Origin: an uncultured Desulfobacter sp.
GTDB lineage: Bacteria; Desulfobacterota; Desulfobacteria; Desulfobacterales; Desulfobacteraceae
Assembly: GCF_963665355.1 (NCBI RefSeq)
Contig: NZ_OY762229.1
Coordinates: forward strand, 3,100,001 to 3,164,000
Direction of reading: 5' to 3'
DNA: 64,000 nucleotides
Each line of letters starts with the position of its first letter. The first letter of the stretch is position 1. The notes beneath the pieces were generated by a model that was given only the letters and a program-made list of their open reading frames with translations, ran no database searches and was not told the origin of the DNA. A program made the translations under genes and the position numbers. Below, in pieces: positions 26,580 to 34,181 of this stretch.

Positions 26580-27026
26580 CTATAAAGGCTTTTTATTCTT
26601 CATGGCGGTTTTGTTCAGAACCCATCCGTTATTCGGCTCAAACAGCCAAAGTTCTTGAATGACTGGCTTGAATTTATACCCGGCCTTAAAAATGGTGAAT
26701 CTCATCATAACGGTTGCAGTGGGCATAGCGCTGTTATCATTGGAAATTGTTATATTATCAATGGTGAAGTCAAGTACCTCTTTAAGTCCGCCTTTAACTA
26801 TGAATTTGGTTTTTGATTCTGTCTTCTGATACGCGGCATCAGTCATTTCGAAAACAGTAGCCCAGTCTTTTTTTACCCGTGCATCCCAAAGTGCGGTCAC
26901 TCGTTGTGATAAAGATGTTTTGTCAGGCATGTGGCGAGTGGAAAGTCCGATGGTGCTGCATCCAATGAATAGCTGGGCAGTGATGTAAAGGCTGAAGATA
27001 GAAAGTGTAGTCAGTTTAAATTTCAT
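26580..27026 (-). CDS. Small lipoprotein of unknown function
   Basis: The 148-residue protein has a signal sequence ending in LFIGC (lipobox, about Cys23). A compact domain follows with ALWDARVKKDWATVFEMTD and a C-terminal ELWLFEPNNGWVLN. That pattern (a helix with W..AR...DW, then beta strands ending in W) is like NTF2-like folds, a structural impression only. It overlaps the upstream TPR gene by 4 bp (ATGA), so the two are translated together and may act together in the envelope. Confidence 0.7.
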   Translation of the reverse strand: MKFKLTTLSIFSLYITAQLFIGCSTIGLSTRHMPDKTSLSQRVTALWDARVKKDWATVFEMTDAAYQKTESKTKFIVKGGLKEVLDFTIDNITISNDNSAMPTATVMMRFTIFKAGYKFKPVIQELWLFEPNNGWVLNKTAMKNKKPL

Positions 27027-27991
27027 TTTTCATCTTTTTTACTTTTAAGTTTTTCAATACTTCGAATGAGGGCATCCGCAGGTTTGTATTCTAATTTTTG
27101 TGCCTGCAGAGCATATTCAAGAGCCTTGTCGTAATTTTTAATATTCCGGTAAGCCACGGAGATATTGACAAGGGCGCCACCTTTGTTCGGGGGGTTGAGG
27201 CCTATGCCTTTTTCAAAATAAGGAATAGCCTGCTCCGGGGTCTTTTGATACATTTTAATTGCACCCATATTAATGTATGCCTCTGCATAACCGGGATTGA
27301 CTTCGATGGCTTTATTGAACAAGTCAAATGCGTCGTCGAGGTTGTGCTGTTTTAAGTACACGACACCTAGGTTGTAATAGGCCTTTGAAAATTTGGGATC
27401 AAGTCCGATAGCGACTTTATACTCTTCTATGGCTTCGTCAATCAAGGTTATTTCTTCATAAAGACCTGCCAGTGAAAAATGGACAGGTGCAAGTTTGCCG
27501 TTTATTTTTAAAGCATTTTTACAGTGAACAATGGCCTGTTCCAGATTTCCCTGCTCTTTGTACAGGTTACTCATGTTAAATTCAGCCCAATACAGATTCG
27601 GCTGAATTTCAAGAATCTTCCGGTACTCTTCAATTCCTTTATCAATCATGTCCATAGAAGCGTAAACATTGGCCAGGTTAAAATGAATAACAAGATTCTG
27701 GGGATTTAATTCTGACGCCTTTTGGAATTGCTCTGCAGCACCGAGCCATTGTTGCTTTTGGGTCAGAAAAACACCCATTTTGGTTCTGAGCACGGCTTCA
27801 AGGTCGGGCGTCTGTTTCCAGGCTTGTTCGTATTGCTGTTTTGCTTCTTCTATTTGACTTTGTTTCAGGTATTCATCCCCTTTATTAACGAATACACTGG
27901 CGTCTTCGGCAGCACATATACCAGTGCATGTCAGAATTAGAGTAGCGGTTAAAAAAAGATATGTTATTATTGAAATCGCTTTTTTTCGCAT
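27023..27991 (-). CDS. Exported TPR-repeat protein
   Basis: The roughly 322-residue protein has a signal peptide (ISIITYLFLTATLILTCTGI) and about seven TPR units, with landmarks such as VIHFNLANVYASMDMIDKGI, YWAEFNMSNLYKEQGNLEQA, AYYNLGVVYLKQHNLDDAF and AYINMGAIKMYQKTPEQA. TPRs form a scaffold for protein contacts, here in the periplasm. The frame is open 15 codons upstream, but ATG 27991 has GGAGG nearby and begins the signal peptide. It is coupled to the lipoprotein gene that follows it. Confidence 0.85.
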   Translation of the reverse strand: MRKKAISIITYLFLTATLILTCTGICAAEDASVFVNKGDEYLKQSQIEEAKQQYEQAWKQTPDLEAVLRTKMGVFLTQKQQWLGAAEQFQKASELNPQNLVIHFNLANVYASMDMIDKGIEEYRKILEIQPNLYWAEFNMSNLYKEQGNLEQAIVHCKNALKINGKLAPVHFSLAGLYEEITLIDEAIEEYKVAIGLDPKFSKAYYNLGVVYLKQHNLDDAFDLFNKAIEVNPGYAEAYINMGAIKMYQKTPEQAIPYFEKGIGLNPPNKGGALVNISVAYRNIKNYDKALEYALQAQKLEYKPADALIRSIEKLKSKKDEK

Positions 27992-28123
27992 TAAATTTTG
28001 TCCTCCAGGTAGCAAATGGAATAGTTTGATAAACAATTAATAAAAATAAAGAATTTTCGTTGCAATTGCAAGAAAAAAAATATATGAAAACCTTTATTTC
28101 ACAAGGATCTTACGGAGGATTAA

Positions 28124-29050
28124 ATGAAGCTGAAAATAATTTTGGTCACCTTATTTTTTTCAATAACATGTCTGGCCTTTACCTGTTCTGGCGGTGAAAA
28201 AAACAACGACCAGAAGCTGGATAAAAAAGCGGGGAAAAGCGCCCAGAGCAGTAAGGACGAAACGGGTGCTTCTATCAGGGATAGAAAATCGGGGTCACTG
28301 ACGCCTGAGGAGCAGTTAAGCGCTTTAAAAAAAATGGCGGATGACGGAAAGCCTGATGCCATTTATCAGTTGGGATTAATGTATGAAACTGGCACAGATC
28401 TGGTCAATCAGGATCTCAAAAAAGCGGCAAAACTTTATGCTAAAGCGACAGAAAAGGGTTCCACAATGGCCAGGAATAAATTGGCCGTGATCTATTATCT
28501 CGGCTTGGCAGGATATAAAAAAAATCAACTAAAAGCCAAAGAACTGTTTGAAATTTCAGTTAATGAAAACAGCCCGGATGCTATGTTCATGCTAGGCAAG
28601 ATGTATCTTGACGGAGCTGAAGGCATTGAACAAGATTTTGAGCAAGGTACCAAGCTAATGAATGCTGCCGCTGTTTCCGGCAACGAATTTGCAATGGATG
28701 AACTTGGTGTGATGTATTTTAATGGTACCCAGATTTTAGAAAAAGATCGTGGAAAAGCATTTAAGTGGTATCATCGGGCAGCAAGAAAAGGGTATGCGCC
28801 AGCTATGGTACATTTAGGTTCAATGTACTATTATGGTACACCTCCTCTGGATAAGGACGAAAAAAAGGGGATTGAGTGGGTTGAAAAAGCTTTCAAAAAA
28901 GGGGATCAAGCGGCCTATAACCTACTTGTTCAGTGGGGGGGCGGAAATGAGAACGAAAAGCAAGTTTCCTTTGAATTGAAAAAGGGGGGGAATATCAATA
29001 CGGATAAAAAATCCAACTCACCGGAAAATGATCAGAATAAAGAGAAATAG
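28124..29050 (+). CDS. Exported Sel1-repeat protein
   Basis: This is a 308-residue protein. Its N-terminal hydrophobic segment ends in FTCSGG, possibly a poor lipobox, and a Lys/Ser/Glu-rich linker follows. About five Sel1-like repeats (PDAIYQLGLMYETG, ARNKLAVIYYLGL, PDAMFMLGKMYLDG, FAMDELGVMYFNG, APAMVHLGSMYYYG) come next, then a charged low-complexity C-terminus. Sel1 repeats mediate protein contacts. It has a strong GGAGG site and is divergent from the TPR gene with a 132-bp shared promoter region. The partner is unknown. Confidence 0.85.
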   Translation: MKLKIILVTLFFSITCLAFTCSGGEKNNDQKLDKKAGKSAQSSKDETGASIRDRKSGSLTPEEQLSALKKMADDGKPDAIYQLGLMYETGTDLVNQDLKKAAKLYAKATEKGSTMARNKLAVIYYLGLAGYKKNQLKAKELFEISVNENSPDAMFMLGKMYLDGAEGIEQDFEQGTKLMNAAAVSGNEFAMDELGVMYFNGTQILEKDRGKAFKWYHRAARKGYAPAMVHLGSMYYYGTPPLDKDEKKGIEWVEKAFKKGDQAAYNLLVQWGGGNENEKQVSFELKKGGNINTDKKSNSPENDQNKEK

Positions 29051-29071
29051 GATGAATACACAGGCGGTATT

Positions 29072-29890
29072 ATGCACGATGTTTTAAATCCAGTTGAAAT
29101 CTTAAGGCATCTGTGGGGCCTTAGAAATTTATGCATGAAGCTTTCCAGAAAAGCGATCCTGGTCAGGTACAGGGGGTCGCTTTTAGGGTTTTTATGGGCG
29201 TTTGTGCAGCCTCTAATGATGCTGGCTGTATATACGTTTGTATTTTCCGTTATCTTTGAGGCCAAATGGGGGCAGGATATGGATCAGGGCCGTCTCTCCT
29301 TTGCTCTGGCTCTGTTCGTGGGAATTTTAACCTTTAATATCATTGGAGATACGGTAAATGCCTCCCCACAGCTCATTCTGGGGCATGCTAATTTTGTTAA
29401 AAAGGTGGTTTTCCCTCTTGAGGTGTTGCCTCTGGTCAAGCTGATTGAATCTATAGTCTTTTCTTCGCTGGGGCTTGTGGTGCTTCTGGCTGCGCAGTTG
29501 ATCCATGACCATCGTCTGAGCTGGACATTAATTTTTCTGCCCATAGTTTGGTTGCCGGTTGGCCTTTTTGCCCTGGGATGGAGTTATGTGATTGCTTCTC
29601 TTGGTGTATTTATCAGAGATATCGGATCCATAACCGGTGTGGCGGTGAGCATGCTTTTTTTTTTAAGCCCCATATTTTATCCTTTGAGCGCTGTGCCGGA
29701 AAGCCTGAAGATATACTGCCGGCTTAATCCCATTGCCGTGTTTGTCCAGGATGCCAGAAGAGTGGTGTTGTGGGGGCAGATGCCGGATTGGCCGTGGCTC
29801 TGCGGATATTTTTTTATCTCTCTTGCCACGCTGGTTGTGGGATTTGCCTGGTTCATGAAATCCAAAAAGGCGTTTGCGGATGTCCTTTAG
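29072..29890 (+). CDS. wzm: ABC-2 type polysaccharide export permease (Wzm-like)
   Basis: The 272-residue inner-membrane protein has six membrane helices. The N-terminal amphipathic motif KLSRKAILVRYRGSLLGFLW is typical of the O-antigen/teichoic-acid export permease family (RxRYRxSxLGxLW). It should form the channel that exports a lipid-linked polysaccharide with the Wzt-like ATPase at 32776. The two genes are usually adjacent, but here about 2.9 kb with a radical SAM gene and an acyltransferase gene lies between them. It starts 21 bp after the Sel1 gene. Confidence 0.9.
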   Translation: MHDVLNPVEILRHLWGLRNLCMKLSRKAILVRYRGSLLGFLWAFVQPLMMLAVYTFVFSVIFEAKWGQDMDQGRLSFALALFVGILTFNIIGDTVNASPQLILGHANFVKKVVFPLEVLPLVKLIESIVFSSLGLVVLLAAQLIHDHRLSWTLIFLPIVWLPVGLFALGWSYVIASLGVFIRDIGSITGVAVSMLFFLSPIFYPLSAVPESLKIYCRLNPIAVFVQDARRVVLWGQMPDWPWLCGYFFISLATLVVGFAWFMKSKKAFADVL

Positions 29891-30055
29891 TGCTGATTCC
29901 CAACGATGTCTCCTGGTATATGATGCAAGTAAAACAGATCAGAACCCAATGGAACATCTCTTCCCATTTATGCGCCAGGAGTATTATAATTGTAATCTTT
30001 TTTCATTTCTGTTGTGGCCATATAAACTAAGAATATGAAATTCAAGAGGATATAT

Positions 30056-30087
30056 GGCGAATACAGTTGGAAATCAACGAATTCGCC
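30056..30087. repeat. Inverted repeat upstream of the radical SAM gene
   Basis: GGCGAAT (30056) pairs with ATTCGCC (30081), and an inner GTTG pairs with CAAC around a GAAAT loop. No T tract follows. It sits 29 bp before the radical SAM start in a 226-bp gap that holds no other gene signal. It could be a leader hairpin or an operator. Confidence 0.5.
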
Positions 30088-30116
30088 GATAAAGCCAGTT
30101 CAGTGAGGAGGCATGG

Positions 30117-31334
30117 ATGAAAATATTATTTATTTACACTGATGTGGATACAAACTCAAACAGAAGGTATCCTTACAGTATTGGAGCGCTTTCCGGGTTT
30201 CTTAAAAAACATGGCTACGAAACCCGGTTGCTGTATATAAAGGCAGATGTTTCAGAGGAAGATCTGTTGTACATGGTCTGGCGGGAAAATGCGGATTTGA
30301 TCGCTTTTTCTACAGTCACTTTCCAATGGGAACTTACCAGGCAGATCGCCCGTTCGATAAAGAAAAAATTTGATGTACCGATTATCTGCGGTGGTGTGCA
30401 TGCGACCTTCATGCCTGAAGAGGTTATTTCCGAGCCCAGTATCAATATGATTTGTATCGGAGAGGGTGAATATGTAATGCTGGATCTTCTTGAGCGAATG
30501 GAAAACAACGGAGACCTGTCCACTATTCAGAATATATGGATCAAAAACGAATCCGGTAAAATCTTTCGAAACGAGGTTCGGCCGTTGCTCCGGGATCTGG
30601 ACAGCCTGCCGTTTCCGGACCGTGAAATAGTTCCATATGCAGAATTCCTCAATGAAAGCAGATCCGAGCCGGCCTTTATGACTTCACGAGGATGCCCATT
30701 TAACTGCACCTATTGTTCGAACAGCGCCTACAAGGTTCTTTATAAGGGGAAAGGTACCTATGTCCGCCAGCGCAGCCCTGAAAATGTAATTAAGGAAATT
30801 GCGGAATTGCGATCGAACTATTCCTTCGATTCCTTAAATTTTTATGATGAAATATTCGGTATCGATTTAAACTGGTTGACAAAATTCTGTGGTATGTACA
30901 AATCTGAGTTTGGACTGCCCTTTGGTATATTTGTCCGGGCTGAGGCCATGGACCGAGACCGACTTCATCTGATGCGGGATGCGGGGCTCACGCTGATATA
31001 CATTGGTGTCGAATCCGGTAACGACGATATCCGCCGGAACGTGATGAGGCGAAAAGTCTCCAAGGATCGAATTATTAAGACCTGCCGTGATGCCCAGGCC
31101 GAAGGGATACAGGTGTGGACGCTGAACATGATCGGCGTACCTGGTGAAACTCCTGATACGATAAAAGAGACGATGGAGCTAAATCGGATCATCGATCCGA
31201 GTTATGCCAGCGTCGCCATTTATCAACCGTTACCGGGAACAGAATTGTTCAATATGTGTGTGGAAAATAACTATATCAAAAAAGCCGCCATGAAGAGCCT
31301 CTACTCGGACACTGTTCTGGCGCAAATATTATGA
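30117..31334 (+). CDS. B12-binding radical SAM protein
   Basis: The 405-residue enzyme has an N-terminal cobalamin-binding-like Rossmann domain (about 1-140: YSIGALSGFLKKHGYET, FSTVTFQWELTRQIARSIKK, IICGGVHATFMPEEV). A radical SAM domain follows with SRGCPFNCTYCSN (Cys193, 197, 200) and GVESGNDDIRRNVMRRKVS. Such enzymes perform methyl transfer or other radical chemistry on lipids, sugars or antibiotics. It lies in a polysaccharide export cluster. The C-terminus ends abruptly in LAQIL, and the expected tail continues in the -1 frame (see 31331), so the gene may be frameshifted. Confidence 0.87.
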   Translation: MKILFIYTDVDTNSNRRYPYSIGALSGFLKKHGYETRLLYIKADVSEEDLLYMVWRENADLIAFSTVTFQWELTRQIARSIKKKFDVPIICGGVHATFMPEEVISEPSINMICIGEGEYVMLDLLERMENNGDLSTIQNIWIKNESGKIFRNEVRPLLRDLDSLPFPDREIVPYAEFLNESRSEPAFMTSRGCPFNCTYCSNSAYKVLYKGKGTYVRQRSPENVIKEIAELRSNYSFDSLNFYDEIFGIDLNWLTKFCGMYKSEFGLPFGIFVRAEAMDRDRLHLMRDAGLTLIYIGVESGNDDIRRNVMRRKVSKDRIIKTCRDAQAEGIQVWTLNMIGVPGETPDTIKETMELNRIIDPSYASVAIYQPLPGTELFNMCVENNYIKKAAMKSLYSDTVLAQIL

Positions 31335-31456
31335 GAATGCCGACGATTTCCCATGAGGAACTGCTCGAAGGGTATAGGGCTTTTATGGATTTGTCGGCCC
31401 GAATCAAGCATGATCATGAAAAAAGGGGCGATCGGATTTTATTGAATGATTTATAA
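31331..31456 (+). pseudogene. Displaced C-terminal tail of the radical SAM protein (-1 frame)
   Basis: Forty-one codons starting at the ATG that overlaps the upstream stop (TATGA) read MRMPTISHEELLEGYRAF followed by a charged helix. PTISHEEL-type segments are common near the C-terminus of B12-radical SAM proteins, so this is probably the tail cut off by a -1 shift between 31317 and 31330. It could also be a separate tiny coupled gene. No obvious slippery heptamer lies at the junction. Confidence 0.5.
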
Positions 31457-31517
31457 TTAACTTAAAGTATCTTCTTTTTTTGGGGGGGGGCTTATATTCA
31501 CCATGCCAGTGATATAT

Positions 31518-32444
31518 TCACCCTCTCAGGCTGAATCGGATGGGAAACTGTTTTTTCTTTTGTTCCATTAATTTAAGTCCATATCCTTTATGCACTTCTT
31601 CCATTTCTGCATGAAGAAGATCAATTTTTTTTTGATAGGATTGATGAATCTCTTTGATTTCTGTGTTTAGTCTCTTTATTTCTTCTTGATAGCCTTGATG
31701 GATCTGAATAATTTCTTTTTCTAAGCGGATTTTTTCATGGTTCGTTCCGGTTTGATTTTCAACTTTTTCTTTTGATATTGTTTGCTGACCTGCGGTTCGT
31801 TCCTGGGAAGCTGAGTTTTCAGTATCGTGAATAATTTCTTTTTCTAAGCGGATTTTTTCAGCAAGACCTGCGGTTCGTTCCTGGGATGAGTTTTCAGTAC
31901 AAGGATACTTACCTGGTCTGTATTTTATGACTTTGGATGGATTGCCAACTGCGATTGCCATTGGGGGTATATCTGAAGTAACCACTGATCCGGCCCCGAC
32001 GATAGCGCCTTCTCCAATGGTTATTCCTTGAAGGATGACGCAGGAGGCGCCAATCCATGCATTTTTTTTTATGGTGATTTTACCGTATGAAAGTCCCTGC
32101 TGCTGGATATATAGATCGGGATCGGAATAATTATGCCCTGCGGAAAGGATGTTGCAGTTTGGGCCGATCAATACATAGTCTTCTATTACAAGACCTCCCT
32201 CTGCCGAAAGATAGCCTCCTGAATTGATCATAACATGATCTCCGATGACCATGTCTGATTCCGCATTTGCCTGCATGTCGCCAAAGACAAACCGGTTTCG
32301 TGAATATATGGTGCAATCATTACCGATAACCATACCCCGGCTGATTGTTTCAGGCCGGTTGAACAGTACGACCTCAACGCTTGGGTCGATAACGGTATTA
32401 TTCCCGATCTTATCGATCAGTTCTATTACAGAACCACTTTCCAT
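31518..32444 (-). CDS. Hexapeptide-repeat acyltransferase with C-terminal coiled coil
   Basis: Residues 1-175 form a left-handed beta-helix O-acetyltransferase-like domain (VIGDHVMINSGGYLSAEGG, ILSAGHNYSDPD with the likely catalytic His, KKNAWIGASCVILQGITIG, AIVGAGSVVTSDIPPMAIA). From about 176 the protein is a charged linker and coiled coil (EKIRLEKEII twice, QIHQGYQEEIKRLNTEIKEI) built from in-frame duplications. The total of 308 is much longer than the usual 180-220. It is convergent with the radical SAM gene. It likely acetylates the surface glycan, while the coiled coil may mediate assembly with other glycan enzymes. Confidence 0.87.
   Translation of the reverse strand: MESGSVIELIDKIGNNTVIDPSVEVVLFNRPETISRGMVIGNDCTIYSRNRFVFGDMQANAESDMVIGDHVMINSGGYLSAEGGLVIEDYVLIGPNCNILSAGHNYSDPDLYIQQQGLSYGKITIKKNAWIGASCVILQGITIGEGAIVGAGSVVTSDIPPMAIAVGNPSKVIKYRPGKYPCTENSSQERTAGLAEKIRLEKEIIHDTENSASQERTAGQQTISKEKVENQTGTNHEKIRLEKEIIQIHQGYQEEIKRLNTEIKEIHQSYQKKIDLLHAEMEEVHKGYGLKLMEQKKKQFPIRFSLRG
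31705..31886. repeat. Internal direct repeats in the acyltransferase gene
   Basis: A 33-bp unit at 31705-31737 recurs exactly at 31828-31860 (offset 123 bp). A 22-bp unit at 31787-31808 recurs exactly at 31865-31886 (offset 78 bp). Both offsets are multiples of three, so the repeats duplicate linker and coiled-coil residues in frame. Confidence 0.85.
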
Positions 32445-32775
32445 AAAAATCTTTCCTTTAGGCGTTCAAAAATATATAATTTTTATTGCATTTGCAAGGC
32501 AAAAATTATATGTAACCCGAGGCTTTTTCCTTGGTATTATGGTTGATTGGGGATTCCGTAACACGGTGAACCATAACAGCTTTGGAAGCGGCAAAGTGTA
32601 TGCAGCCCCGGCTGCATTTTTTGTTTTTGAATGCCATCAATTGGTTGGTTTTGTATAATATTAAAATCCGTTGTGGATTTTGGGACGCAGTTTCAACAGG
32701 TTCAACTCTCGTGAAGTTAACAAAGTTTCATAGATAGTTATCTGAGGAGTTACTATTAAAGAAGGCTCGCAAATT
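32445..32775. other. Intergenic region with divergent promoters and an AT-rich inverted repeat
   Basis: This 331-bp gap separates the acyltransferase gene (minus strand) from the Wzt-like gene (plus strand). ATATAATTTTT at 32474 is matched by AAAAATTATAT at 32501-32511, 30 bp upstream of the acyltransferase start, and could be an operator or leader hairpin. A terminator-like hairpin lies at 32601. No protein-like frame was found. Confidence 0.5.
32601..32628 (+). terminator. Orphan terminator-like hairpin
   Basis: TGCAGCC and GGCTGCA flank a 2-nt spacer and are followed by TTTTTTGTTTTT. It would stop plus-strand transcription, yet no plus-strand gene ends here; the nearest upstream one ends at 31456. 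It may terminate a small RNA or mark a deleted gene. Confidence 0.55.
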
Positions 32776-34092
32776 ATGGGGATTCCCATTCAAATCAGTC
32801 ATGTTTCCAAAATTTATAAGCTTTATGATGATCCTTCGGGACGGTTGAAAGAGGCTGTTTTCAGGGGAAAAAAGCGGCACCGGGAATTTCCTGCTTTGAA
32901 GGATATCTCATTTTCGGTTGGAAAAGGCGAAACCATCGGGGTCATCGGCAGAAACGGGTCGGGAAAGAGTACGCTTCTGCAGATTATTGCCTCCATTGTA
33001 ACGCCTACCTCAGGGAGGATTGACATTAATGGGCGGATATCCGCGCTTCTGGAACTGGGTTCGGGGTTTGACCCTGAATTTACAGGTCGGGAAAATGTTT
33101 ATCTTAACGGCTCTATTCTGGGCCTTTCCCAGAAAGAAATAGAAGATCGGTTTGATCAGATTGAAAGGTTCGCCGACATTGGCCGTTTTATGGACCAGCC
33201 TGTCAAGAACTATTCCAGCGGGATGTATGTCCGCCTGGCCTTTGCCGTTGCCGTAAATGTTAATCCGGACATCCTGCTGGTTGACGAGGCCCTGGCCGTT
33301 GGAGATGTATATTTTCAGCATCGGTGCATGACCAAAATCCGTGAATTCCAGAAACAGGGGAAAACCATTTTTTTTGTCACCCACGATACGGGGGCCATTA
33401 TAAAATTGTGTACTAAGGCCATGCTGCTTGAGAGAGGAGAAATGGTTTTATTTGGAAAGCCGGATGATGTTGTCCAGGAATATTACAGGATACTCTGGAA
33501 TGGGGAAGATACCGGAGGGCTGGTCGGCCCTGAAGATAAAGAGTTTCAAAAGCCGGAAAACGCAACTCCTCCTGAGCAGGGAAATGTTCTTGAAATTAAG
33601 GACCTTGAGGAATTTGAAAAGATTGCCCGTTGGGACAAGCGGTTTGGCAATGATAAGGCCCGAATTACAGGGTTTCTTCTCACGGATAATAAAGGCAGAA
33701 GACAGGATACATTTAAGGCCGGTATGGAAATTCATCTTTCCATAGAGATTACTGCCAATGCAGATATTGAGATGCCTTTAGCCGGATTCATTATCAAGGA
33801 TCTGCTGGGTAATGAGTTGATCAAGACCAATTCTGATACGTCCGGGACTGTATTGAAACCCTGTCAAAAGGGAGATATCCTACAGATCAGTTTTATTTTT
33901 CTTATCCCCATGCTCAGGACAGGAAGCTATTCTGTTTCAGCCGGGTTTGGTCAAGGTACTCTGGAAAACCATGTTGCATACGACTGGCTGGATAATTTTA
34001 CCGTATTTTCTCTGGACAGCCCCGAGCATTCCTATGGCATGCTTGATATACCGGTAAGAACAATGGTAAACACCATAAAGGGAAATTTTTAA
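32776..34092 (+). CDS. wzt: Polysaccharide export ABC ATPase with C-terminal cargo-binding domain (Wzt-like)
   Basis: The 438-residue protein has an ABC ATPase domain (Walker A GRNGSGKST near 57, Q-loop region, signature YSSGM, Walker B ILLVDEALAVGD). A beta-sandwich C-terminal domain (about 285-430: ARITGFLLTDNKGRRQDTF, GTLENHVAYDWLDNFTVF) is typical of Wzt proteins that read the non-reducing end of the finished O-polysaccharide. It should partner the Wzm-like permease at 29072. The Wzt C-domain suggests a capped or terminally modified glycan, consistent with the methyltransferase modules nearby. A terminator follows. Confidence 0.93.
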   Translation: MGIPIQISHVSKIYKLYDDPSGRLKEAVFRGKKRHREFPALKDISFSVGKGETIGVIGRNGSGKSTLLQIIASIVTPTSGRIDINGRISALLELGSGFDPEFTGRENVYLNGSILGLSQKEIEDRFDQIERFADIGRFMDQPVKNYSSGMYVRLAFAVAVNVNPDILLVDEALAVGDVYFQHRCMTKIREFQKQGKTIFFVTHDTGAIIKLCTKAMLLERGEMVLFGKPDDVVQEYYRILWNGEDTGGLVGPEDKEFQKPENATPPEQGNVLEIKDLEEFEKIARWDKRFGNDKARITGFLLTDNKGRRQDTFKAGMEIHLSIEITANADIEMPLAGFIIKDLLGNELIKTNSDTSGTVLKPCQKGDILQISFIFLIPMLRTGSYSVSAGFGQGTLENHVAYDWLDNFTVFSLDSPEHSYGMLDIPVRTMVNTIKGNF

Positions 34093-34097
34093 AATTG

Positions 34098-34126
34098 CTG
34101 CCAGCCATTTGGCTGTCAGTTTTTTT
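34098..34126 (+). terminator. Intrinsic terminator after the Wzt-like gene
   Basis: CTGCCAGCC pairs with GGCTGTCAG with one mismatch, the loop is ATTT, and seven T residues follow. It ends the exporter transcript 56 bp before the next start codon. Confidence 0.8.
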
Positions 34127-34181
34127 GGGACAATAACCAACACAGAACAGCTAAAGGTTTTTAAAAAAAGAAAGAGTCATT

